From Dehalococcoidia bacterium (GTDB lineage: Bacteria > Chloroflexota > Dehalococcoidia > E44-bin15 > DAOWNJ01), in the NCBI GenBank assembly GCA_030642645.1, contig DAOWNJ010000066.1, forward strand, positions 1 to 5,471: 5,471 nt of DNA, in the 5' to 3' direction. The position numbers and the translations under genes were made by a program. Position 1 is the stretch's first letter; every line of letters begins with the position of its first letter. Positions 1 to 5,333 of the stretch are shown here, piece by piece. Under the pieces are notes generated by a model. That model ran no database searches. It had not been told where the DNA came from and saw nothing but the letters and a program-made list of their open reading frames with translations.

Positions 1-63
1 AAGAGGCCTCGCCTCAGTCCTGATTATCCTATTTGCCTCCTCATCGCTGAACGCCCCCACCAT
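1..63 (-). CDS. Possible 5' end of an unrecognised gene, cut by the left edge
   Basis: Downstream of the DegV gene on the same strand, only one of the three frames stays open to the window edge. It begins after a TAG just past the DegV stop. The first ATG in that frame is at 63-61, followed by a GTG, and gives 21 residues beginning MVGAFSDEEANR. No good SD precedes this ATG; the nearest purine run, AGAGG just after the DegV stop, is about 30 bases away. I do not recognise the peptide. The position and shared strand suggest a fifth gene of the same cluster, but 63 open bases can occur by chance, so this is weak. Confidence 0.25.
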   Translation of the reverse strand, partial: MVGAFSDEEANRIIRTEARPL

Positions 64-98
64 CGCTGAGATTGACAGGCGGTAGCTTAACCTCTATA

Positions 99-950
99 TC
101 AGAGCACATAGTAGGCCACGCCCCATGTCCCGGGGCCCATATGGGTTCCGGTTACTATAGACAGGTTTATATGGTAGAGCTCCTCGCAATCGAAGTTCTC
201 CCGGAGGGCCTTTTCCGCAATATCGGCCTGCTCCCGGTTATCGGCATCTTCTATAATGACCCTTATCCTCCTGTCACCAAGCCTGTCCATATCCGACCTT
301 ATCCTTTCCAGGATGAAATTTAGCCCCTGCTTGTGGGTCCTTACCCTGCCGAATGGTGTTGTTACCCCATCCCTGAAGCCGATCAAGGGTTTCTGCGAGA
401 GCAGATTCCCAAGGAGTGCCTGGGCACGGCCTATCCTGCCACCTTTCGCCAGATACTCAAGGGTATTGAAGACGATAACCTCGTCTATCCTCCCCTTGTT
501 CTTCTCCACGAAGGCCAGTATCTCCTCCACTGTGGCCCCTGAGCTGGCGAACCTCGCCGCCTCTATAGCGGTAAGGGCCTGATGGGCTGCCGTCTGCCCG
601 GTGTCATAGACCTCTATCCTCTGATCGGGGAACTCCTCCTTTGCCATAAGCGCCAGCTCATAGGTAGCTGTATATTGGGAGGAGATGGTCAGGTAAAGGA
701 TAGGCTCGCTGGAGGCCTGGGCCAATTTGCGGTATGTCTCTTGGATGTCCAGAGGGGTTGGGTGGGATGTTGTTGGCAGCTTCTTTGCCACCCTCATGTC
801 ACGGTAATACTGACGAGCGTCAAACTCAAAGTCCTCGACTATCGTCTTTCCCTCAATGAAGGCATAGTAAGGGATAACCGTTATACCGAATTCGTCTGCC
901 ATCTCCTTGGTCAGTCCTCCAGTGCTACAGGTGACGACCCTTACAGTCAT
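99..950 (-). CDS. DegV family fatty-acid-binding protein
   Basis: At 283 residues this is the usual size for the DegV family, whose members are cytosolic two-domain proteins that bind one long-chain fatty acid. In Firmicutes the FakB members present the fatty acid to the kinase FakA. Family landmarks are: an N-terminal strand and loop at 5-13 (VVTCSTGGL); the PTTSHPTP loop at 59-66; LTISSQYTATY at 87-97, supplying the serines that usually contact the carboxylate; YDTG near 115-118; the strongly conserved LEYLAKGGRIGRA at 164-176; and a C-terminal HMGPG turn. The usual Asp of the first motif (DST) is Cys8, which is unusual. There is no signal peptide or membrane segment. The ATG has an excellent SD (AAGGAGG at 956-962, 5-base spacing) that touches the larC stop, which supports co-translation with larC. 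No fakA-like gene is visible, so a FakB role is unproven; the family assignment is firm and the ligand is unknown. Confidence 0.95.
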   Translation of the reverse strand: MTVRVVTCSTGGLTKEMADEFGITVIPYYAFIEGKTIVEDFEFDARQYYRDMRVAKKLPTTSHPTPLDIQETYRKLAQASSEPILYLTISSQYTATYELALMAKEEFPDQRIEVYDTGQTAAHQALTAIEAARFASSGATVEEILAFVEKNKGRIDEVIVFNTLEYLAKGGRIGRAQALLGNLLSQKPLIGFRDGVTTPFGRVRTHKQGLNFILERIRSDMDRLGDRRIRVIIEDADNREQADIAEKALRENFDCEELYHINLSIVTGTHMGPGTWGVAYYVL

Positions 951-961
951 AATTGCCTCCT

Positions 962-2131
962 TTATTCTGAGAGCCTTCGCTGTGCCTCTGCCTCAATGAT
1001 CTGATAGACCCTCTGAAGTGGGATGTGGTTTTCAATGGCGATGCGGCGGCAGTCCTCAAACTCAGGTGATACCCTGATGCCCTTCTCATAGAGCCTCTTT
1101 ATCTTCACCCTTACCCTTCCCAGGCTTGAGTTGAACTCTATCGCCTCCCTCTCTGAAACATGCCTCCTTAAAGGCTGGATGCGGACGCCGAGGGTTGATG
1201 TCTCACTGAGGATAACCTCCACCACCCTGCCCTCTACATCCCTTGGCGCCAGGATGCTGAGCATCGTCGCCGGTCGGTTCTTCTTCATCTGGATAGGGGT
1301 GAGCCAGACATCAGCCGCCCCCTCCTCAAAGAGGCGCTCCATTACATAGCCATAAACTTCAGGGCTCATATCATCGATGTTGGTCTCAAAGAGGAGGAGG
1401 TCTCCCTCATCCATGACCTCCTCCCCGATCCAAACCCTCATTATATTGGGGAGCTCCACAAGATGGCGAGAGCCTACCCCGCAGCCGACCCTCTCCAGGG
1501 AGATTGTTGGGGGGGAGAAGGAGGCGAGGGTTGTCAGGATGGCTGCACCGGTCGGGGTTACCAGTTCCGCATCGGGGGATGGGGAGGGGCGGATGGGGGC
1601 ACCCGCCGTGGCTATGAGCTCAAGGGTCGCCGGGGCGGGGACGGGGAGGACCCCTTCTTGGGTCGAGACAGCCCCGCTTCCGCTGGGAAAAGGGGAGCAA
1701 TATACCCTCTCGACCCCCAGAAGCTCAAGCCCTACAACCGCCCCCATGATGTCGATGATGGTGTCAAGTGAGCCCAGCTCATGGAGGTGCACCTCCTTAA
1801 TAGGAATGCGATGGGCCCTGGCTTCAGCCTCACCAAGGCGCTGAAAGATAGCCATGCCCTTCTCCCTCGCCTGCCCTGATAGTGAGCTGTCCCTTATTAG
1901 GGCCACCATCTCGTCGAGGGGGAGGCGCCTGGTTTGAGAAATATCAATTGTGACCTGGGTGCCTGAAACCATCCCCCTCTCTTGAGGCTCGGCCGATATA
2001 TGGTAGCCGCTTAGATGAAGCTTTGAGAGCTCGCCTGCGAGAGACTCAAGTGATAGGCCAGCATCCAGAAGGGCGCCAAGGATCATGTCGCCGCTGGCCC
2101 CAGCAAATAGGTCAAAATAGGCTGTTTTCAT
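962..2131 (-). CDS. larC: LarC, nickel-pincer cofactor biosynthesis protein (nickel insertase)
   Basis: LarC (former DUF111 family) is the CTP-dependent cyclometalase that inserts nickel into the bisthiocarboxylated pyridinium mononucleotide, the last step in making the NPN cofactor of LarA-type enzymes. The 389-residue product is full length. It has the N-terminal signature YFDLFAGASGDM at 5-16, HLHELGSLDTIID at 115-127, the segment GSGAVSTQEGVLPVPAP at 151-167, LVTPTGAA at 190-197, VGCGVGSR at 215-222, and the start of the C-terminal domain at ETNIDDMSPE (249-258) followed by QMKKNRPATML (281-291). Both halves lie in one open frame, whereas Lactiplantibacillus plantarum joins larC1 and larC2 by programmed frameshifting. 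The start codon lies 1 base past the larE stop (TGAGATG) with only a poor SD, so translation is probably coupled to larE. The protein is predicted to be cytosolic. Neither larB nor larA is in the window. Confidence 0.95.
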   Translation of the reverse strand: MKTAYFDLFAGASGDMILGALLDAGLSLESLAGELSKLHLSGYHISAEPQERGMVSGTQVTIDISQTRRLPLDEMVALIRDSSLSGQAREKGMAIFQRLGEAEARAHRIPIKEVHLHELGSLDTIIDIMGAVVGLELLGVERVYCSPFPSGSGAVSTQEGVLPVPAPATLELIATAGAPIRPSPSPDAELVTPTGAAILTTLASFSPPTISLERVGCGVGSRHLVELPNIMRVWIGEEVMDEGDLLLFETNIDDMSPEVYGYVMERLFEEGAADVWLTPIQMKKNRPATMLSILAPRDVEGRVVEVILSETSTLGVRIQPLRRHVSEREAIEFNSSLGRVRVKIKRLYEKGIRVSPEFEDCRRIAIENHIPLQRVYQIIEAEAQRRLSE

Positions 2132-2132
2132 C

Positions 2133-2900
2133 TCACCCTAATCCCTCAAGGTCGAGGGTTATGCAAGTATAACCCAAGGCGTGGAGCCTTTCCACCACCC
2201 TCTTTTTCTCCTCTATGAGGAGCCCCATGCTACTGGAGGGGACCTCAATCCTGGCGATAGGCCCGTGATGGCGCACCCTGACCTCTCTTAGCCCCAGGCT
2301 ATAGAGATAGTCCTCCGCCTCAGAGATACGCCTGAGAAGGTCAACCGTGATCGGGGTTCCGTATGGTATGCGAGTGGCAAGACAGGAGAGGGATGGCTTA
2401 TCCCAGGATGGGAGGCCGAATTCGTGGGAGAGGGAGCGAATATCCTTTTTCCCCAGGCCTGCCTCTATGAGGGGGCTCCTCACCCCAAGCTCTGCTGCCG
2501 CTATCATCCCCGGCCTATTATCACTCGTGTCATCGTAGTTTGAGCCATCGATCACCCATCCGAGGCCCTCCTCGGAGGCGATCCTCAATAGTTCAGTGAA
2601 GATGCCCTTCTTGCAGTAATAGCAGCGGCTTGTGTCATTGCTCACAAAGGATGGATCCCCAAGCTCCTTTGTTTCAAGGAGGATGTGCCTGATACCTATT
2701 TTCTGGGCTATGGCCCTGGCGGATTCTGTCTCAGATTCTGGATGAATGGGCGAGATCGCAGTAACCGCCACCGCCTTTTTGCCCAGGACCTTATGGGCAA
2801 TGAAGGCAAGGAAGGTGCTATCGACCCCTCCTGAGTAGGCGATGAGGGTGGAGCCGAGGTCATTGAGTATGGATTCAAGATGGCCGAGCTTCGTGTTCAT
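2133..2900 (-). CDS. larE: LarE, ATP-dependent sacrificial sulfur transferase
   Basis: LarE adenylates the carboxylates of pyridinium-3,5-biscarboxylic acid mononucleotide and replaces them with thiocarboxylates, before LarC adds nickel. The 255-residue length is close to typical. The N-terminal PP-loop ATP pyrophosphatase domain shows SGGVDS at 23-28. Further family marks are RCYYCK at 92-97, a GSNYDD patch at 119-124, and DKPSLSCLATRIPYG at 167-181. Cys173 in that last motif aligns, from memory, with the sacrificial Cys176 of L. plantarum LarE. The protein has only four cysteines (93, 96, 173, 246), so the single-Cys sacrificial mechanism looks more likely than the iron-sulfur type, though this needs an alignment. 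The ATG has a good SD (AAGGAG at 2909-2914, 8-base spacing) inside the end of radA; the two genes overlap by 26 bp in different frames. Other PP-loop enzymes are possible in principle, but the cysteine motifs and the larC neighbour make LarE the clear choice. Confidence 0.93.
   Translation of the reverse strand: MNTKLGHLESILNDLGSTLIAYSGGVDSTFLAFIAHKVLGKKAVAVTAISPIHPESETESARAIAQKIGIRHILLETKELGDPSFVSNDTSRCYYCKKGIFTELLRIASEEGLGWVIDGSNYDDTSDNRPGMIAAAELGVRSPLIEAGLGKKDIRSLSHEFGLPSWDKPSLSCLATRIPYGTPITVDLLRRISEAEDYLYSLGLREVRVRHHGPIARIEVPSSSMGLLIEEKKRVVERLHALGYTCITLDLEGLG
2143..2158 (-). other. Small inverted repeat at the larE end, just upstream of larC
   Basis: CCCTC and GAGGG form 5-bp arms around a 6-base loop in the last codons of larE. 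The 3' arm ends 11 bases before the larC ATG. In the transcript this short hairpin would sequester GAGGG, the only SD-like purine run at roughly usable distance from larC. That would fit larC depending on ribosomes arriving from larE. It is short and lies in coding sequence, so it could be chance. Confidence 0.25.
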
Positions 2901-4263
2901 GGCGTTTTCTCCTTGAAAGGGCCACCCTCATCGCCTCCCCCAGAGAGCCGACGCCGATGAGCTCCATCCCCCCCGGGGCAGTAATCCCTTTAGCCGAGGC
3001 AGGGATGAGGCACCTCTGAAAACCAAGCCTGGCCGCCTCGGCGATCCTCCTATCGATTTGAGGGGCCATTCTCAGTTCACCGCTGAGCCCAACCTCCCCT
3101 ATGGCTACAAGAGCAGGGTCAACCTGAATATCCTGGAGGCTTGATGCTATGGCAAGGGCGATGGCCAAGTCTGCCGAGGGCTCGCTTATCTTGAGCCCGC
3201 CAACTACATTGGCGATTATATCCTGACCCCCCAGGGCGAGTCCGGCACGCTTTGTGAGCACTGCTATAACCATGAGGAGCCTGTTGAAATCAACCCCGTT
3301 GGCTGTTCTCCTCGGAAGGCCGAAGCTTGTTGTGCTGGTGAGGGCCTGGATCTCGACAAGGATTGGCCTTGACCCCTCAAGGGTTGGGACCACTGCTGAG
3401 CCTATTGCCCCCTGGGCACGCCCGGAGAGAAGGGCAAGGGAAGGGTTTTCCACCTCCATAAGCCCCCCCTCCCCCATCTCGAAGAGCCCAACCTCATTTG
3501 TTGAGCCGAAGCGGTTCTTGGCGCTCCTGAGGAGACGATAGGAGCTGAATGGCTCCCCCTCAAGGTAGAGGACTGTGTCTACGATGTGCTCCAGCGCCTT
3601 TGGCCCGGCGATAGCCCCCTCCTTGGTAACATGGCCGGTGATGAATAAAGGGGTATTGGAGGGCTTTGCCCACCTCATCAGCCTCATGGTGCACTCCCGA
3701 ACCTGAGACAGGCTTCCCGGGACTGCCCCCATCTCATCAATGTAGACTGTCTGTATGGAATCGATGACGGCAAGGCTCGGGGATGCCTCGGTGAGACTCT
3801 GGATGATGAGCTCCAGGTCGGTCTCAGTGAGGAGATAGAGCCCCCTCCCATCAACCCCAAGGCGATCAGCCCTGAGCTTTATCTGATGGGCTGACTCCTC
3901 GCCGGAGACATAGATAACCCTCTCCCCCTTACGGGCCAGGAGTGCTGATGCCTGAAGGAGGAGGGTGGACTTCCCGATCCCTGGGTCGCCCCCGATGAGG
4001 ACGAGGGAGCCGGGGACTATCCCTCCCCCAAGCACCCTGTTGAACTCGGCTAAGGGGAGGGTGATGCGGGGCAGATCATCACTTGAGACCCCTGAGAGCT
4101 CCCGGGGCTTGTCTCCCTGGTGGCGGGGTGGTTTTTTTGGAGTGAGCTTCACCTCGACAAAGCTATTCCACTCTTGGCAATCTGGGCAGCGCCCCAGCCA
4201 CTTCGGGCTCTCACGACCACAGTTCTGGCAAACAAAGGTGGTCTTCGAGTGGGATCTCTCCAT
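2875..4263 (-). CDS. radA: RadA (Sms), DNA repair and branch-migration ATPase
   Basis: RadA is a RecA-like, DnaB-type ATPase that promotes branch migration and D-loop extension during recombinational repair. With the start chosen here the product is 462 residues, close to the 460 of E. coli RadA. In order it has: an N-terminal C4 zinc finger (Cys12, Cys15, Cys26, Cys29, with SPKWLGRCPDC); Walker A GDPGIGKS at 92-99; Walker B LAVIDS at 164-169; the RadA signature KNRFG at 249-253; and a C-terminal Lon-protease-like domain from about 280, which in this family is non-proteolytic. The frame stays open upstream to a GTG at 4377, but that start would lie inside the divergent gene and add 38 residues with no family counterpart. 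The ATG at 4263 has a fair SD (GTGAGG at 4272-4277, 8-base spacing). It is the first gene of the minus-strand cluster and overlaps larE by 26 bp. Confidence 0.97.
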   Translation of the reverse strand: MERSHSKTTFVCQNCGRESPKWLGRCPDCQEWNSFVEVKLTPKKPPRHQGDKPRELSGVSSDDLPRITLPLAEFNRVLGGGIVPGSLVLIGGDPGIGKSTLLLQASALLARKGERVIYVSGEESAHQIKLRADRLGVDGRGLYLLTETDLELIIQSLTEASPSLAVIDSIQTVYIDEMGAVPGSLSQVRECTMRLMRWAKPSNTPLFITGHVTKEGAIAGPKALEHIVDTVLYLEGEPFSSYRLLRSAKNRFGSTNEVGLFEMGEGGLMEVENPSLALLSGRAQGAIGSAVVPTLEGSRPILVEIQALTSTTSFGLPRRTANGVDFNRLLMVIAVLTKRAGLALGGQDIIANVVGGLKISEPSADLAIALAIASSLQDIQVDPALVAIGEVGLSGELRMAPQIDRRIAEAARLGFQRCLIPASAKGITAPGGMELIGVGSLGEAMRVALSRRKRHEHEARPS

Positions 4264-4271
4264 GGTCCAAA

Positions 4272-4277
4272 CCTCAC
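4272..4277 (-). promoter_or_regulatory. Ribosome binding site of radA
   Basis: On the minus strand GTGAGG stands 8 bases before the ATG at 4263. It is a moderate SD, but together with the zinc finger beginning at residue 12 it decides this start over the upstream in-frame ATG at 4350 and GTG at 4377, neither of which gives a plausible RadA N-terminus. Confidence 0.6.
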
Positions 4278-4290
4278 TTATTTGCACTAG

Positions 4291-4313
4291 TTTCGCATTT
4301 TCCCGATGCGAAA
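4291..4313. promoter_or_regulatory. Perfect 8-bp inverted repeat in the divergent intergenic region (candidate operator)
   Basis: TTTCGCAT at 4291-4298 and ATGCGAAA at 4306-4313 are perfect inverted copies separated by 7 bases (half-site centres 15 bp apart). The repeat sits 28 bp before the radA start and directly abuts the likely -35 region of the DsbA-like gene, with its centre near -47 from the predicted start of transcription. That is a typical place for a dimeric regulator. Alternatively it could fold as an 8-bp hairpin in the radA leader RNA. It has no U-run, so it is not a simple terminator. It matches no LexA box or other operator I can name. Confidence 0.55.
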
Positions 4314-4342
4314 TCAATAACACCTTCAGAGTGTGGTATAAT
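4314..4342 (+). promoter_or_regulatory. Sigma-70-type promoter of the DsbA-like gene
   Basis: A perfect -10 TATAAT lies at 4337-4342, preceded by TG at the extended -10 position (TGGTATAAT). Seventeen bases upstream the -35 hexamer TCAATA (4314-4319) matches the consensus at only three of six positions, as is common for extended -10 promoters. Transcription should begin near 4349, leaving a leader of about 16 bases before the TTG start. The weak -35 and the palindrome beside it suggest activation or repression, but this is inference. I found no equally convincing promoter for radA on the opposite strand. Confidence 0.65.
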
Positions 4343-4347
4343 TCCAC
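4333..4347. promoter_or_regulatory. 15-bp imperfect palindrome spanning the -10 box
   Basis: GTGGTATAATTCCAC pairs at six of seven positions around 4340 (the mismatch is 4337 with 4343). It covers the whole -10 hexamer of the DsbA-like gene, where a bound repressor would block RNA polymerase. The AT-rich core is also the promoter itself, so part of the symmetry could be coincidental. Confidence 0.35.
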
Positions 4348-4363
4348 CATGTAGGAGGTGGAA
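4342..4363 (+). promoter_or_regulatory. 7-bp inverted repeat overlapping the SD of the DsbA-like gene
   Basis: TTCCACC at 4342-4348 and GGTGGAA at 4357-4363 are perfect inverted copies around an 8-base loop containing AGGA. The right arm includes the end of the SD. If transcription begins near 4349 the left arm is not in the RNA, so the repeat would act as DNA (an operator). With an upstream start it could mask the SD. Confidence 0.4.
4353..4360 (+). promoter_or_regulatory. Ribosome binding site of the DsbA-like gene
   Basis: AGGAGGTG is a near-perfect SD; its AGGAGG core ends 6 bases before the TTG at 4365. It decides the start: no ATG or GTG in that frame lies between here and the CPWC motif, and the frame upstream has no initiation codon nearby. 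Confidence 0.85.
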
Positions 4364-4364
4364 A

Positions 4365-4973
4365 TTGGGCGGGCCACTGGATATAACCGTATACTATGAC
4401 TATCTGTGCCCCTGGTGCTATGTTGCAGCAGTCCGGCTACAGAAGATAAAGGAGGAATACGGCGATAGGGTCGCCATCACCTGGAAGGGCCTCCCCCTGT
4501 CGATGGGCCGCGTTCAACAGGGCTCTGTTACCAGCTCTTATATCAACGATGTCAGGGCCAGGGTATGCCAGGAGGAGGGCAGTATATCCTGTGGGGTGTG
4601 GCCTGTGTCGGGCCCGCTGCCCTCTTCAAGCCTGCCTGCACTTGTGGCCAGCAAATGCGCCCGGTTTCAGGGAGAAGAGGCCTTCGAGCGCTACCATATG
4701 GCACTATTCAGGGCCTACCTTGAGGAATGTAGAGATATAAGCAGGTGTGAGATCCTCATCTCAATTGCAAGAGAAACAGGGCTTGATGAGGGGCGGTTTA
4801 CATATGACCTGGATAGCGGGGAGCACGAGAAAGTGGTTCTGGAAGAGTATGAAGAGGCAAAGGCTCTCCCCTTTTCAGGCCTCCCCACGGTGATATTTGA
4901 AGGTGGCTTCCCTATAGAAGGGGCGCTCCCAATTGAGATTTATCGAAGGGCAATTGAGCGGCTCATCGACTGA
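4365..4973 (+). CDS. Cytoplasmic DsbA/FrnE-like thiol-disulfide oxidoreductase
   Basis: The 202-residue product has a DsbA-like thioredoxin fold with a helical insertion. The first strand (DITVYYDY, 6-13) leads into the redox motif CPWC (Cys15, Cys18). A helical region follows at about 55-165, and then the cis-proline loop SGLPTVIF at 171-178, with Pro174 as the expected cis-proline facing the CPWC site. There is no signal peptide or membrane segment, so it acts in the cytosol, like FrnE-type DsbA-family proteins rather than periplasmic DsbA. The related 2-hydroxychromene-2-carboxylate isomerases usually lack the CxxC, so a true oxidoreductase is more likely. It has five further cysteines (68, 76, 98, 122, 128), many for a cytosolic protein. 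The start is TTG, supported by a near-perfect SD. The gene is divergent from radA and convergent with the hydrolase, whose stop lies 3 bp away. Substrate is unknown. Confidence 0.9.
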   Translation: MGGPLDITVYYDYLCPWCYVAAVRLQKIKEEYGDRVAITWKGLPLSMGRVQQGSVTSSYINDVRARVCQEEGSISCGVWPVSGPLPSSSLPALVASKCARFQGEEAFERYHMALFRAYLEECRDISRCEILISIARETGLDEGRFTYDLDSGEHEKVVLEEYEEAKALPFSGLPTVIFEGGFPIEGALPIEIYRRAIERLID

Positions 4974-4976
4974 GGG

Positions 4977-5333
4977 TTATCCCTTCATCGCCGCTATTAC
5001 TTCATCTGAGCTCCTCACCCTGCCTGAGCGGCGAAAGGTATTAGTGAGCGGGTAGCGGTCGGACTCCTCCATCATATCGGCGCAGCAGTCGCTGAGCACT
5101 ATGGTGTGGAAGCCCAGGTCCCTTGCCCCGCGAACGGTATTCTCCACGCACCCGCTGGTGATGACCCCGCCAACCAGGAGGGTATCTATCCCCCTTGTGC
5201 GTAGTAAAAGCTCCAGGTCTGTCCCATGGGAGGCGTTCGACCCTCGCTTCTCGATGACATAATCCCCTGGTTCAGGCCTGATCTCATCGATGAAATCGGC
5301 CCCCTTCGTCCCCTCGATCATCCTCGGCGGCAT
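4977..5333 (-). CDS. N-terminally truncated cysteine hydrolase (isochorismatase-like)
   Basis: The 118 residues match the C-terminal two thirds of the isochorismatase-like cysteine hydrolases, which are usually about 180-220 residues. PPRMIEGTKGA (2-12) corresponds to the mid-protein segment before the catalytic lysine. EKRGSNASHGTDL (28-40) carries that lysine (Lys29). GGVITSGCVENTVRGA (55-70) carries the nucleophile Cys62 after the usual cis-peptide. The C-terminal SSDEVIAAM is also typical. The first strand with the catalytic Asp (usually in a DMQN-like motif) and about 65-80 residues are absent, and stop codons in the same frame just upstream rule out an unseen extension. The TSGCV motif recalls N-carbamoylsarcosine amidase relatives, but the substrate cannot be given. 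A strong SD (AAAGGAGG, 5-base spacing) precedes the ATG, so it may still be translated. It overlaps the transporter tail by 50 bp. Lacking the Asp it is probably inactive; a remnant is the simplest reading. Confidence 0.8.
   Translation of the reverse strand: MPPRMIEGTKGADFIDEIRPEPGDYVIEKRGSNASHGTDLELLLRTRGIDTLLVGGVITSGCVENTVRGARDLGFHTIVLSDCCADMMEESDRYPLTNTFRRSGRVRSSDEVIAAMKG

Noticed and set aside
582..1004. 140-codon plus-strand frame opposite the DegV gene
   Set aside because: It is antisense to a firm family member, spans the DegV-larC junction, and shows no family motif.
1377..1844. 155-codon plus-strand frame opposite larC
   Set aside because: It lies wholly antisense to a well-conserved gene, has a Ser/Pro/Arg-rich composition with no recognisable motif, and reflects the GC bias of the opposite strand.
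4291..4313. LexA (SOS) box upstream of radA
   Set aside because: The dyad has neither the CTG-N10-CAG nor the GAAC-N4-GTTC pattern, and I cannot match it to another lineage's LexA box.
4297..4340. Minus-strand promoter for radA
   Set aside because: TATACC at 4335-4340 (minus strand) and TTGATT at 4312-4317 (minus strand) each lack a matching partner hexamer at proper spacing, so no radA promoter could be supported.
3965..4354. 129-codon plus-strand frame opposite the start of radA
   Set aside because: It is antisense to the RadA zinc finger and Walker A region and ends within the promoter region; no motif is recognisable.
4264..4377. 38-residue N-terminal extension of RadA from an upstream GTG
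   Set aside because: It would start inside the divergent gene, cross its promoter, lacks a good SD, and the RadA zinc finger normally begins within about 15 residues of the start, as it does from the ATG at 4263.
4972..4985. Small AGGG-TTAT-CCCT hairpin between the convergent stops, as a terminator
   Set aside because: The stem is only 4 bp plus a possible G-U pair and no T-run follows on either strand, so there is no good case for an intrinsic terminator.
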